Source of the DNA: Pandoraea nosoerga
GTDB taxonomy: Bacteria > Pseudomonadota > Gammaproteobacteria > Burkholderiales > Burkholderiaceae
NCBI RefSeq assembly: GCF_902459585.1
Contig: NZ_CABPSC010000003.1
Coordinates: 124,001 to 188,000, forward strand
Length of the DNA stretch: 64,000 nt
Reading direction: 5' to 3'
Under the pieces are notes generated by a model. It was given only the letters and a program-made list of their open reading frames with translations, was not told the origin of the DNA and did no database searches. Both the position numbers and the translations under genes were made by a program. Positions 1 to 10,641 of this stretch are shown here, in pieces (positions within the stretch are counted from its first letter, which is position 1; every line of letters begins with the position of its first letter).

Positions 1-504
1 GTGAACGTCTCGGCGCAGCAGTTCGCGCGGCAGGATGTCGCGGCCATGGTCGAGCGCGCCTTGCGCACGCACGCACTGGAGCCCTCCCATCTCGAGATAG
101 AGATCACGGAGACGGTGCTGCTCGGCGATTCGAGCGCCGCCCTCGGCTGCCTGCGCTCGCTGCGCGACCTCGGTGTGGAGATCGCCGTGGACGACTTCGG
201 CACCGGCTACGCGAGCCTTGCCTACCTGACGCGTTTTCCCGTCAACCGCCTGAAGATCGATCAAAGCTTCGTGCGCGACATGCTCACGCATGCGCCGAGC
301 CAGGCCATCGTGAGCGCGGTCATCGCCATGGCGCATTCGCTCGGCCTGCGCGTGACGGCAGAGGGCGTGGAGACGCAGGCGCAGGCGCAGCGCCTTGCCG
401 AACTCGGTTGCGACGAGGCGCAGGGTTACTGGTTCGCGCGGCCCGTCGACATGCACGGGCTCTATCACATCGTGGCGCCGCTCGGCAGCGGGGCCCGCCG
501 CTGA
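1..504 (+). CDS. EAL-domain c-di-GMP phosphodiesterase, 3' part only
   Basis: The reading frame is already open at base 1, so this is the C-terminal part (about 167 residues) of a larger signalling protein. It carries the second half of an EAL domain: NVSAQQF, EIEITE, DDFGTGYASL, KIDQSFV, AEGVET and QGYWFARP all match the usual EAL blocks, including the acidic metal-binding positions. EAL domains hydrolyse cyclic di-GMP to pGpG. The N-terminal sensor or GGDEF part lies outside the window, so its input cannot be stated. The GTG at position 1 is inside the EAL domain and is not the real start. Confidence 0.9.
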   Translation: MNVSAQQFARQDVAAMVERALRTHALEPSHLEIEITETVLLGDSSAALGCLRSLRDLGVEIAVDDFGTGYASLAYLTRFPVNRLKIDQSFVRDMLTHAPSQAIVSAVIAMAHSLGLRVTAEGVETQAQAQRLAELGCDEAQGYWFARPVDMHGLYHIVAPLGSGARR

Positions 505-523
505 GGCCGGCGCCGGCCCTGGG

Positions 524-580
524 CCCCTCCCTCCCCTTTCCCCTTCCCCTTCCCTTTCCCTTTCCCTTCCCTTTCCCTTT
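524..580. repeat. Pure C/T tract with CCCTTT-like units
   Basis: Fifty-seven bases on the plus strand contain only C and T, mostly as CCCTTT and CCCCTT units, ending at a GGGG. It fills much of the gap between the EAL gene and the cupin gene. Such low-complexity tracts are prone to slippage. No terminator hairpin is visible. Confidence 0.7.
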
Positions 581-701
581 GGGGACCACGATGTTCGCGC
601 CGCGACATGGCCCAGGCCGAACGTCGATTCTTGGCGCTACCGGACGGGACATCGGCTCAATAAGCTGAACGCCTTGAGCCTATGTCCCTGCGGAGAATCC
701 C

Positions 702-1391
702 ATGCTGCCCTTGCCCAAGTCACCCCGCTCGAGTCCATCATCGTCGACGCTGGCGGCGCATCGCTTTGCCGGCACTCTCGCGGCGCTCGGCGTCGCAGCG
801 CTCGGTCTGGCGCTCACGCCGCCCGCGCAGCGCGCACTGCCCGGCTGGCTCGACGCACTGTGCAGCGTTGCCACGAGCGCGAATCAGGCGCTCGTACAAC
901 GCTTTACCGAGCCGCTGCCGGCGCCGTCCGCGAAGTCTTCGTCGCCGTCGCCGCTCTCGGCGTCGCCCGCGCCGTCGCGAGCTGCCGACGCTCGGCTCGC
1001 CGCGATGGCGAGCACCTCGGGCGGTGACGGCGCCGCGGCCCGTCCGGCAACGGTGCTCAAGCCGCTGTCGTGCGAACCGTTGGCGAACGCGCCGGGCAAG
1101 TCGGTGACCACGGCGATCGTCGAGTTTGCGCCGCTTGCCTACGCGCCTGCGCACCGCCATCCCGGGGCGGTAACGGCGGTGGTGATCGAGGGCACGATTC
1201 GATCGCAGCTCAATGCCGAGCCCGTCCACACCTATACCGCCAACCAGACCTGGTTCGAGCCGCCGGGCACGCTGCACACGCTGACGGAAAACCCCGACCC
1301 CACGCGTCGCGCGCGCCTGCTGGCCTTTTTCGTCACCGAGGAAAACTGCGGGCCGCTGACGATCTACGAGCCATCCGCGCGTCCGTCCTGA
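702..1391 (+). CDS. Cupin-domain protein with N-terminal signal or anchor
   Basis: A 229-residue protein with a basic N-terminus and a hydrophobic stretch (about residues 20-45, consistent with export or anchoring), a low-complexity Ser/Ala/Pro linker (about 70-105), then one cupin barrel (about 115-225). The cupin signatures are visible: APAHRHPGAVTAVVIEG for motif 1 and FEPPGTLHTLTEN for motif 2, giving the expected metal-binding histidines. A GGAGA motif lies 5 bases before the ATG. The substrate is unknown; single-domain cupins include metal-binding enzymes and sugar or hormone binders. It is a monocistronic plus-strand gene. Confidence 0.8.
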   Translation: MLPLPKSPRSSPSSSTLAAHRFAGTLAALGVAALGLALTPPAQRALPGWLDALCSVATSANQALVQRFTEPLPAPSAKSSSPSPLSASPAPSRAADARLAAMASTSGGDGAAARPATVLKPLSCEPLANAPGKSVTTAIVEFAPLAYAPAHRHPGAVTAVVIEGTIRSQLNAEPVHTYTANQTWFEPPGTLHTLTENPDPTRRARLLAFFVTEENCGPLTIYEPSARPS

Positions 1392-2690
<1,299 letters not shown>

Positions 2691-2930
2691 CCGCGGCGCA
2701 ATGAAGGCATGGCGGCGTGGCGCCCGCGCCGCCTGAAATCGCCCGGGTGACGGAAGTCGCGGATGGCCGGGTGCAGTCACAAACGCCAATATTCCTGTCG
2801 CGTTTCGTTACACGATACTGAAAACTCACCATGGCGGGCGTCGGTCGAACCGGACATCAAGACTTCGGCCGGGTTGCCGCGGCGTGACGGTAACGCCGTT
2901 GCGCCGCACCGCCGACACAGGGAGACCGAC

Positions 2931-3659
2931 ATGAACCATTGGACCTTGCCACGCGTCCTCGCCGGCGCCGTCGCCATGGCGGCGATGGCGGCAATGACGG
3001 CTGCGCCGGAGGTGGCGTGTGCGCAGTCGGGCCAAGCGGTGATCAACTCGGCGGCCAACGTGCGCGCGGGCCCGGCGACCGACTATCCCGTCGTGGCGCA
3101 AGCCGCAGCCGGCATGCCGGTGACCGTATATGGCTGCCTGTCTGGCTACACATGGTGCGACATCGGCTTGCCGGGCACGCGCGGCTGGATCTATGCCGGG
3201 TTGCTGAGCTACCCGTATCAGGGCAGTCCGGTGCCGGTGCTCAACTACGGCACGATGATCGGGTTGCCGATCGTCACCTTCTCCATCGGCGCGTATTGGG
3301 GCAGCTATTACCGCAATCGTCCGTGGTATCACGACCAGCGGTACTGGCGCCGTCCCCCGCCGGGGCCGCGTCCGCCGCACTGGGGCGGACCGGGACCGAG
3401 GCCGCCGGGCCACTACCCGGGACCGGGCCCCCGTCCGCCCGGCGCAGGCCACGGGCCAGGACCGAGGCCACCGGGTCACGGCACAGGTCCGGCGCCTCGG
3501 CCGCCCGGCCACGGCGCGGGTCCGGGACCGGGGCGCCCCCCCGGCCATGGCGCCGGCCCGAGGCCTGGCGGACATAGTGGTGGACACGGGGGCCGTGGCG
3601 ACCATGGCAGTGGTCATGGCCCTCGGCCGGGCAACGGCCCGGGCGGCCCGAACCGATGA
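2931..3659 (+). CDS. Secreted SH3-domain protein with Pro/Gly-rich tail
   Basis: A 242-residue protein with a signal peptide ending near VACAQSG (about residue 28), a bacterial SH3 domain (about 30-95, with AANVRAGPATDYPVV and RGWIYAGLL), a short hydrophobic/Tyr-Trp segment, and about 100 residues of PRPPG/GHGPG repeats to the end. GGAG lies 7 bases upstream of the chosen ATG. SH3b domains usually bind cell-wall or other peptide ligands, which fits a periplasmic or surface role. The tail repeats resemble those of inner-membrane or envelope proteins in Burkholderiales. The function is not known. Confidence 0.8.
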   Translation: MNHWTLPRVLAGAVAMAAMAAMTAAPEVACAQSGQAVINSAANVRAGPATDYPVVAQAAAGMPVTVYGCLSGYTWCDIGLPGTRGWIYAGLLSYPYQGSPVPVLNYGTMIGLPIVTFSIGAYWGSYYRNRPWYHDQRYWRRPPPGPRPPHWGGPGPRPPGHYPGPGPRPPGAGHGPGPRPPGHGTGPAPRPPGHGAGPGPGRPPGHGAGPRPGGHSGGHGGRGDHGSGHGPRPGNGPGGPNR

Positions 3660-3796
3660 GACGCCCGCGTCCAACAAGGGACAAGCAAGGGACAAGCAAA
3701 GGACAAGCCGCGGAAGCGGGCGGTGGTCGAGGGCGACGGAGCGATGCGCGGGTAGCGGTTTCAGGGGGTGCCGCCGCGACGTCCTGTACGACCGGC

Positions 3797-3841
3797 ACAG
3801 CCAATACAGCCAATACAGCCAATACAGCCAATACAGCGAAT
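3797..3841. repeat. 9-bp tandem repeat ACAGCCAAT in a 720-bp gene-free gap
   Basis: Four perfect head-to-tail copies of ACAGCCAAT (3797-3832) are followed by a degenerate fifth (ACAGCGAAT) and further decayed copies to about 3865. The unit is a multiple of three, so it makes Thr-Ala-Asn or Tyr-Trp-Leu strings in shadow frames. Apart from this repeat I see no supported gene, RNA or terminator between 3660 and 4381. Confidence 0.85.
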
Positions 3842-4381
3842 ATGGCGGATATGGCCGATACAGCGCATATGGCCCCAAATTCAGCGCCCGCTGCACGTGC
3901 ATCCGCAAAAGCGCTTAAAATGTGTGCAATTCCGGCCAGGCGGAGGCGCCGACCAGGCGCCGATGGCCGGACCGCAGGACAGCGAGCCATGGCCCGGGCG
4001 ACGCGCACGAGTTCGCGTGCCGGGCATCCAGCATCAAATCAAGACCATTCAGCAGACCTTTCTCCGGTGTGCCGACGCGTAGACGCGACGGTCACGACAG
4101 TCCGGCAGGATCCTCCGTAAGTCTCGATCGTGTTCGTCCCGCCCCGGCGTGTCATCCGCACGCCGTGGTTGCCTATCGCCATGGCGCGGCCAGCACGCCT
4201 GCCGCGTCGGCGCATGGACGAAGCTCGCCTTCCTGCGGCGATCCGCCAGGCATGGGAACGAGCGGCCACAAGCCCGGGGTGCCCTTGCAGCCAGGTCGCG
4301 GGATACGTCTCCCGTGAGTTTCCCCGTGGCGCGCATGACGTGAGCGCCAGCGGCATACGTTGCAGGAACCTTTTGCAGGTC

Positions 4382-5815
4382 ATGAGTCTTTTTCGCACTA
4401 AAAACATCGAGAGCATGCTGGTTGCCAGCCGTACCGGCAGCCTGCGCAAAGTGCTGGGCCCCGTCGATCTCGTCCTGATGGGCATCGGCGCCATCATCGG
4501 CACCGGCATCTTCGTGCTCACCGGCACCGGCGCCCTCACCGCCGGCCCCGCCCTCACCCTTTCCTTCGTCATCGCGGCCACCGCATGCGGCTTCGCCGCC
4601 CTGTGTTACGCCGAATTCGCTTCGACGATTCCCGTCTCCGGCTCCATCTACACCTACAGCTACGCCACGCTCGGCGAGATCGTCGCGTGGGTCATCGGAT
4701 GGGACCTGATGCTCGAGTACGGGCTGGCGTCGTCAGCCGTCTCCGTGGGCTGGTCCGGGTATTTTCAGTCGCTTGCCGCCGGCTTCGGCCTGCATCTGCC
4801 CAGTGCCATCACCGCGGCGCCCGGCAGCGTGCCGGGCGAGACCACCTTCATCAACCTGCCCGCCGTCGTGATCATGCTGCTCATCACATGGGTGCTGTCT
4901 TACGGCGTGCGCGAGTCCGCTCGCATCAACAACCTCATGGTCGCCGTCAAGATCGGCGTGGTGCTGCTGTTCATCGCGGTGGGCGTATGGCACGTCAAGC
5001 CAGCCAACTGGACGCCGTTCATGCCGTTCGGCACCAGCGGCATGTTCAATGCCGCGGCGCTCGTCTTCTTTGCGTTCATCGGCTTCGACGCCGTCACGTC
5101 CGCCGCCGAGGAGGTGCGCAATCCGGGGCGGGACCTGCCCATCGGCATCATCGGCTCGCTCATCGTATGCACGCTGTTGTACGTCGCCGTGGCCGCCATC
5201 ATGACCGGCATCGTGCCGTTTGCCCACTTTGCGGGCATCGATCATCCCGTCTCGCTCGCGCTGCAGTACGCCGGGCAGAACTGGGTGGCGGGCTTCGTCG
5301 ACCTGGGCGCCATCCTCGGTATGACCACCGTGATCCTCGTGATGACCTACGGGCAGACGCGCATCACCTACGCCATGTCTCGCGACGGCCTGCTGCCGCC
5401 CATGCTCTCGAGCATCCATCCGACACACAAGACGCCGTTCGCCGGCACATGGATCATCGGCGTGGTCTTTGCCGTCATCGCCGGCTTCGTGCCGCTGGGC
5501 GTGCTCGCCGAGCTCATCAACATCGGCACCCTGTCGGCGTTCGCGCTCGTGTCGGTCGCCGTGCTGGTGCTGCGCCGCACGCGTCCCGACCTGCCGCGCG
5601 CGTTCCGGGTGCCGGGCGCGCCCGTCGTGCCCCTCGTCTCCGCCGGTCTGTGCCTGTTCCTGATGGCGCACCTGCAAGCGGCCACGTGGATTGCGTTCAT
5701 CGTGTGGCTCGCCATCGGCATGGTCGTCTACTTCACCTACGCGCGCCGCAACGCGCTGCTGCACAAGCGGGACGACGCGCGGAAGGCGCCGACCGCCGGG
5801 CAATCCCTGCCGTAA
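4382..5815 (+). CDS. APC-family amino acid permease
   Basis: A 477-residue membrane protein of the amino acid/polyamine/organocation superfamily, most like the YfnA/CAT-type cationic amino acid permeases. The first helix carries GIGAIIGTGIFVLTG, the unwound substrate-binding motif of the family. About 12 hydrophobic segments follow, with FFAFIGFDAVTSAAEEVRNP in the sixth-helix region and TYGQTRITYAMSRDGLLP later. The ATG at 4382 is preferred because the family begins with a short basic N-terminus (SLFRTKNIE) and an AGGAA lies about 15 bases upstream; an open frame reaching back to 4130 has no such support. The exact substrate cannot be read from sequence. Confidence 0.9.
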   Translation: MSLFRTKNIESMLVASRTGSLRKVLGPVDLVLMGIGAIIGTGIFVLTGTGALTAGPALTLSFVIAATACGFAALCYAEFASTIPVSGSIYTYSYATLGEIVAWVIGWDLMLEYGLASSAVSVGWSGYFQSLAAGFGLHLPSAITAAPGSVPGETTFINLPAVVIMLLITWVLSYGVRESARINNLMVAVKIGVVLLFIAVGVWHVKPANWTPFMPFGTSGMFNAAALVFFAFIGFDAVTSAAEEVRNPGRDLPIGIIGSLIVCTLLYVAVAAIMTGIVPFAHFAGIDHPVSLALQYAGQNWVAGFVDLGAILGMTTVILVMTYGQTRITYAMSRDGLLPPMLSSIHPTHKTPFAGTWIIGVVFAVIAGFVPLGVLAELINIGTLSAFALVSVAVLVLRRTRPDLPRAFRVPGAPVVPLVSAGLCLFLMAHLQAATWIAFIVWLAIGMVVYFTYARRNALLHKRDDARKAPTAGQSLP

Positions 5816-6015
5816 CGCACTCCACCTGCCGGCCTCGCGCCCCGGCGCGAGAGCGCGTATAGTCCGGCACAGGCACGCGCCGCAACGCCGTGCGTCCCGT
5901 TGCGGCGCATGCCCACCCGCCTCCATGGCGGGCGGGGTGTTGCCGCATCCCGCAAGTCGTTGACCGCGGTTTCCTTGTTTGAGTGGCTTCACATCCCTGC
6001 AAAGGAAAAAAGAAC

Positions 6016-6480
6016 ATGCGCCGCCATGCCCTGCTCGTCGCACCCGCCGCGCTCGCCGCTTTCGCTGCGGGCTTCCTCGCTTCCCATTTCCTGCCGAGCG
6101 CGAACGCGCAGGCCACGGCCCTCACGGCGCAGATCATCGACGTCGGCGCCATGACTGACGATCAGATCGGCAAGCTCGTGCCCAATGTCGGCACGCTGCG
6201 CACGAAGACGCTCGTCGCCACCCCCAACGGCACTGTCGCCGTGCAAAGCGGCAACGTGCCGCGGCACACGCATCAGGAGGCGGACGAGATTCAATACGTG
6301 ATTTCCGGCAGCGGCACCTTCTGGCTGGGCGACCAGCAGCGCGAAGTGCATCCGGGCGACCTGATCGTGATCCCCCGCGGGACCGTGCATGCCGGCTCGC
6401 AGAACACGAGCGGCGAATTCAAGGTGCTCGCGATCAAGCTGCCGCCGCAAGCCCCGAACGATATCCAGTTCGTGAAGTGA
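6016..6480 (+). CDS. Secreted single-domain cupin
   Basis: A 154-residue protein with a Sec signal peptide (about residues 1-32, ending at SANAQA) followed by a cupin domain. Motif 1 is PRHTHQEADEIQYVISGSG and motif 2 is HPGDLIVIPRGTVHAG, so the metal-binding His/Glu set is complete. An AAAGGA ribosome site precedes the ATG. It is likely periplasmic, with unknown ligand. It is unrelated in position to the larger cupin at 702-1391. Confidence 0.85.
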   Translation: MRRHALLVAPAALAAFAAGFLASHFLPSANAQATALTAQIIDVGAMTDDQIGKLVPNVGTLRTKTLVATPNGTVAVQSGNVPRHTHQEADEIQYVISGSGTFWLGDQQREVHPGDLIVIPRGTVHAGSQNTSGEFKVLAIKLPPQAPNDIQFVK

Positions 6481-6495
6481 CTGGCGCCGTGCGAC

Positions 6496-6789
6496 TCAGC
6501 CGAAATTTCGGTTGAGCCACACCGCCCCGTAGCCGAGCGCGAACATCGTGAGCAGCAACGGCACGGAAATGCGCAGCACCTGAATGGCGAGCGGACGCGG
6601 CGGCAGGCTGTCGTCCTGCGGCATGCGTCCCGCCTCGTGCAGCGCGCCGGTGCACAACGCGGCCGCCACGGCGCTCACGAACACCCAGAACGTCTGGTTG
6701 TAGAGCAACGCGACGAGCAGCAGCGTCAACGCGACGTTGCGACCGTGATAGATGAGATTGACGGCGGTACGAAAGGCTTGCGGCGACAT
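6496..6789 (-). CDS. Small membrane protein of unknown function
   Basis: A 97-residue protein with two or three hydrophobic segments (about residues 17-48 and 70-90) separated by a charged/proline loop. It is convergent with the preceding cupin gene, 15 bp away. The start at 6789 is the best methionine before the first helix, but no strong ribosome site is visible, so the N-terminus is uncertain. I do not recognise the family. Confidence 0.6.
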   Translation of the reverse strand: MSPQAFRTAVNLIYHGRNVALTLLLVALLYNQTFWVFVSAVAAALCTGALHEAGRMPQDDSLPPRPLAIQVLRISVPLLLTMFALGYGAVWLNRNFG

Positions 6790-7099
6790 ATTCGTAGCGC
6801 GCCGGTGCCTGCGGCGAAGCCGGTCCGGCGCGAAGGTACTTGTTGTTCGTCCCTGGATGGGCAATGCGCCGGCGGCGCATCGCGACCCTCGAAAGCGCTG
6901 TGAAGGCACCCAAGCTTAATCAGGCTTAACGGCTTTCGCCAGCGCAGTCTTTAACTTGTGAGATGCCGGCCGCATGCCGGCGTCGCACTGGTCGCAAGCC
7001 AGTCAGCCGCAATCCCGCCGCAGGTCAGCGGCGTGTCGCGAAGGCGCGCGGCATCAACCCATGCCTTTGGGGCCATGCCGGGCGACAGACGAATGCGGT

Positions 7100-7861
7100 A
7101 TGCTCGCTCGCATGACCTTCCCCGCTCCGTTGCCAGCCCCCTTGCCGACTCGTTTCCCGGACTCCGCCGACACCGGGCGCGCGTCCGGGCGTGGCGTGTA
7201 CGTCATCGTCGCGCACCCGCGCTGGCGCGACTCGCGCGTCAACCGGCGGCTCCTCGCCGCGGCCCGCAGCATCGCCGGCGTCGACGTGAACGACCTCTAT
7301 TCGACCTACCCCGACTTCAGCATCGACGTGGCCGCCGAGCAGCGACGCGCGGCACACGCCGACCTGATCGTGCTCGTGCACCCGATCTACTGGTACAGCA
7401 TGCCGCCGCTGCAAAAGCTCTGGCTCGATGAAGTGCTGTCCTGGGGGTGGGCTTACGGCCACGGCGGCCACGCCCTCGCCCACAAGGACCTCTGGCTCGT
7501 GGCAAGCACGGGCGGGCCGCAGGCGAGCTACCGCCCCGAGGGCTACAACCGGCACGACTTCGCGGACTTCCTGCCGCCATATGAGCAGACGGCGCGGCTG
7601 TGCGGCATGCGGTTCCTGGCGCCGCACGTCTTCCATGGCGCGCGCCGCAGTGACGACGCCGCGCTCGACGCCCATGTGAGCGAGTTCGCCGGACGGCTCG
7701 CCACCTATCCGCAATGGCCAGAGCTGATCTCGATGGCCGAGGCCCCCGAGTGCGAAGACATTCCCGTGGCGGACCGTCCGCGCTGCCAGACCGGCGTTGC
7801 CGACGCGGTGGCCGCCTCGCCGTCCGGGGACCAGGAAACCGACGCCGGGAGGCATGCCTGA
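7100..7861 (+). CDS. kefF: KefF-like NAD(P)H oxidoreductase, regulator of KefC
   Basis: A flavodoxin-fold NAD(P)H:quinone oxidoreductase of the KefF/NQO1 type. VYVIVAHPRWRDSRVNRRLL is the FMN-binding start, LIVLVHPIYWYSMPPLQKLWLDEVL the conserved core, and STGGPQASY.P.GYNRH a downstream motif. KefF proteins bind and activate the glutathione-gated potassium efflux system KefC. The gene overlaps kefC by one base (TGATG), which supports translational coupling and the same role here. The start is uncertain between 7100 and 7112; neither has a good ribosome site. The C-terminus carries about 40 extra, mostly unconserved residues. Confidence 0.85.
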   Translation: MLARMTFPAPLPAPLPTRFPDSADTGRASGRGVYVIVAHPRWRDSRVNRRLLAAARSIAGVDVNDLYSTYPDFSIDVAAEQRRAAHADLIVLVHPIYWYSMPPLQKLWLDEVLSWGWAYGHGGHALAHKDLWLVASTGGPQASYRPEGYNRHDFADFLPPYEQTARLCGMRFLAPHVFHGARRSDDAALDAHVSEFAGRLATYPQWPELISMAEAPECEDIPVADRPRCQTGVADAVAASPSGDQETDAGRHA

Positions 7862-9795
7862 TGGAACACGTTCCCGCCTGGTTGCTGGCGAGCCTCATCT
7901 ATCTCGCGGCGGCCGTGATCGTCGTGCCGCTTTCCCGGGCGTTGGGCCTGGGTGCGATCATCGGCTACCTCGCGGCGGGGATTGCCATCGGCCCGTGGGG
8001 ACTCGGCCTCGTCTCGCGCGTGGAAGACGTGCTGCATTTCGCCGAGTTCGGCGTGGTGCTCATGCTCTTTCTCGTCGGCCTCGAACTGGAGCCACGACGC
8101 CTCTGGAACCTGCGCCGGCCGATTTTCGGCTGGGGCTCGGCCCAGGTGCTCGGTTGCGCCGTGCTGCTGTTTGCAGCCGGCGTCGTGCTCGGCGCGCCGT
8201 GGCGCATCGCGCTGGTGGCCGCGCTCGGCCTGGCGTTGTCGTCGACCGCCATTGCGTTGCAGGTCATGGCCGAGCGCAATCTGCTCGCCACCCCGAGCGG
8301 GCAGGCCGGCTTCTCGATCCTGCTGTTTCAGGACGTGGCCGCCATCCCCATCCTCGCGCTGCTGCCGCTGCTCGCCGACTCGGTCGACAGCCATGTGATG
8401 ACCGGTGCCGAGCGCGCCTTTGAAGCGCTGAAAATCGTCGGCGTGATCGCGGCCATCATTCTGGGCGGGCGGCTCGCCCTGCGCCCGCTGCTGCGCTGGA
8501 TCGCGAACAGCCGCACACCGGAGATCTTCACGGCCGCGTCGCTGTTGCTGGTCGTCGCGATTGCCGCACTCATGCAGTGGGTCGGCCTGTCGATGGCGCT
8601 CGGCGCCTTCCTCGCCGGCGTGCTGCTCGCCGAAAGCGAATACCGGCGCGAGCTGGAAACCGACATCGAGCCGTTCAAGGGGCTGCTGCTCGGCCTGTTC
8701 TTCATTGCCGTGGGCATGAGCATCGACTTTGGCGTACTGCTCACGCAGCCGCTGCGCATGATCGCCGTGGTCGTGGGCTTCATGCTGGTGAAGGGACTGG
8801 CCATCTACGGCCTGGCGCGCATGATGCGGCTGCCGTATCAGGAGCGGCCGATCTTCACGCTGCTGCTCGCCCAGGGCGGCGAATTCGCATTCGTGGTGTT
8901 TCAGGCGGCCGGCCCGCAGGTGCTGCCGCCGGCCGTGTCATCGTTTCTGATCGGTGCGGTGGCGCTGTCGATGCTCGTCTCGCCGCTGCTGCTCGTGGCC
9001 ATCGACAAGTGGCTGCTGCCGCGCTACAGCCTCAAGGGCTCGCCTCGCATGAAGGAGATCTCCGAGCCGCAATCGGCCAGTGTCGTGATCTGCGGCTTTG
9101 GCCGCTACGGGCAGATCGTCGGCCGGGCGCTGGTGCCCCAAGGCGTGTCGATCACGGTGCTCGACCATGACCCGGACACCATCGAGAGCCTGCGCCAGAT
9201 CGGCTTTCGCGTCTTCTACGGCGACGCCACGCGGCTCGATCTGCTGCGCATCGCCGGCGTGGCGAGCGCGCGCGCCGTGGTGGTGGCCGTGGACGACGTG
9301 GACCAGTCGCTGGAAATCGTGGACCTGATGCGCGAGAACTTCCCACACGTGCCTATCGTCGCGCGGGCGCGCAACGTCGGCCATCTGTTCCAGTTGCGCG
9401 ATCGCGGCGTGCAGCACATCGAGCGCGAAGTCTTCGAGTCGTCGTTGCGCAGCGCCCGCTCGGTGCTCGAAGCGCTCGGCTGGCCGGCAGCCGAGGCGCG
9501 CGAGGCGACGATGGCGTTTCGCCGCGCCAACCTCCAACTGACCGACGAAATGTATCCGTCGTACCAGGACCGCAACAAGATGATCGCGACAGCGAAGGAG
9601 GGCCGCCGCCAGTTCGAAGAGCAAATGAAGCGCGAACGGGAACAGCGCCGTGCGCAACGGCAGGTCACGTTCGGGTGGGACGACGACGGCGCGCCGGACG
9701 CCACGCCGATACCCCCGTCGGCCGCCGGGACCTCGCGAGACTCACAGACCCGACCGGGCTCGCACGACGCGTCCGGAAACGAGCCCGGCGCCTGA
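7861..9795 (+). CDS. kefC: Glutathione-regulated potassium/proton antiporter KefC
   Basis: A 644-residue monovalent cation:proton antiporter-2 family protein. About 12 transmembrane helices fill residues 1-385 (GVVLMLFLVGLELEPRRLW, ALSSTAIALQVMAERN, LLLAQGGEFAFVVFQ). The RCK/TrkA-N domain starts near residue 405 with the nucleotide-binding motif GFGRYGQIVGR (412-422) and GDATRLDLL. The C-terminus is charged and coiled (EQMKREREQRRAQ). KefC exports potassium when electrophiles form glutathione adducts, acidifying the cytoplasm for protection. The upstream kefF overlap makes this assignment strong. Confidence 0.93.
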   Translation: MEHVPAWLLASLIYLAAAVIVVPLSRALGLGAIIGYLAAGIAIGPWGLGLVSRVEDVLHFAEFGVVLMLFLVGLELEPRRLWNLRRPIFGWGSAQVLGCAVLLFAAGVVLGAPWRIALVAALGLALSSTAIALQVMAERNLLATPSGQAGFSILLFQDVAAIPILALLPLLADSVDSHVMTGAERAFEALKIVGVIAAIILGGRLALRPLLRWIANSRTPEIFTAASLLLVVAIAALMQWVGLSMALGAFLAGVLLAESEYRRELETDIEPFKGLLLGLFFIAVGMSIDFGVLLTQPLRMIAVVVGFMLVKGLAIYGLARMMRLPYQERPIFTLLLAQGGEFAFVVFQAAGPQVLPPAVSSFLIGAVALSMLVSPLLLVAIDKWLLPRYSLKGSPRMKEISEPQSASVVICGFGRYGQIVGRALVPQGVSITVLDHDPDTIESLRQIGFRVFYGDATRLDLLRIAGVASARAVVVAVDDVDQSLEIVDLMRENFPHVPIVARARNVGHLFQLRDRGVQHIEREVFESSLRSARSVLEALGWPAAEAREATMAFRRANLQLTDEMYPSYQDRNKMIATAKEGRRQFEEQMKREREQRRAQRQVTFGWDDDGAPDATPIPPSAAGTSRDSQTRPGSHDASGNEPGA

Positions 9796-9876
9796 CGACG
9801 CCGTCCTCGCACGCGGGGCGAACTGTTTTGCCATCCGAAACAAATCTTCGACAAACACCCGTGCGAGCTCGCCGGC

Positions 9877-10320
9877 TCACATGGCCCGGGCGAACCCGTC
9901 GAATGGACGGAAATGGCCGTCTGCCGGCACGGTCGCGTCGGCGCGCAGACGCGCCTCGGCCTCGGCGCCGGCCAGGCCGCGATAGTACAGATGCACGGCG
10001 ATGGCCGCCGAATAGCGGCGGATTTCGACCAGCGTGAGGTGCGCGTGCTCGGCCGACGTGAACATCAGATAGGGCGAGTCCTGCTCGATCAGGCCCGCGA
10101 CCTGATGCAGCCCGTGGCGATGCAGCACTTCGGTGAGTTCGTCGCGGCTGCGGTGCGTGTTCGCATCGGTGGCCGGGTACATCATGCGCAGCAGCGCGAG
10201 CGGATGCTCGGCGCAGGCCATCGAGAGCGCCTGCGCGACAGCGTGACTGTCGAGCGCCGTGGCCACGGCGTCACCTTCGGGACGATGCTGCGGAAAGAGT
10301 TGCTCAAGGGTCAGCGTCAT
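9877..10320 (-). CDS. Conserved hypothetical protein
   Basis: A 147-residue soluble protein, starting at the methionine of MTLTLEQLF. It is mostly helical by composition, without signal peptide or membrane segments. It contains RSRDELTEVLHRHGLHQVAGLIEQDSPYL-type amphipathic helices (positions about 57-85) and several histidines. It is convergent with kefC, 81 bp away. I do not recognise a family. The high third-position GC matches its neighbours, so it is likely a resident gene. Confidence 0.6.
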   Translation of the reverse strand: MTLTLEQLFPQHRPEGDAVATALDSHAVAQALSMACAEHPLALLRMMYPATDANTHRSRDELTEVLHRHGLHQVAGLIEQDSPYLMFTSAEHAHLTLVEIRRYSAAIAVHLYYRGLAGAEAEARLRADATVPADGHFRPFDGFARAM

Positions 10321-10641
10321 GATGAGTCCAGTGCAAGAAGGCTGCAAAACTGCGACAGCGGACTCCACAGTCTAGTGAGTCGGAAACGCCCGATAAACGC
10401 CGCGGCGTGAAGACCTGCGTTGCGCGCGCCGCAACAATTACCAAATATTTCGCGCCTCCTCGGCCTCGCGCCGGTTGTCTCCGGCACTCCCCTTGCTCCC
10501 CTTGCTCCCCTCGCTCCTGACCGCCGGCCCGCCCCACGCGCCATTCTCATCGTGCATTACGCAGTTTTACTCAATGTGCCGAAGGCAGCCCGCATGCGAG
10601 AATTCCGCGATTAACATGTTAACTATAAGGAAGAGGCAGTC

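Noticed and set aside
2695-2740. Terminator after frmA
   Set aside because: A GC-rich hairpin is present but there is no T-run, so it is not supported as a rho-independent terminator.
3656-4120. Protein with Thr-Ala-Asn repeats
   Set aside because: The repeat comes from the 9-bp DNA minisatellite. The rest of the frame has no ribosome site or domain.
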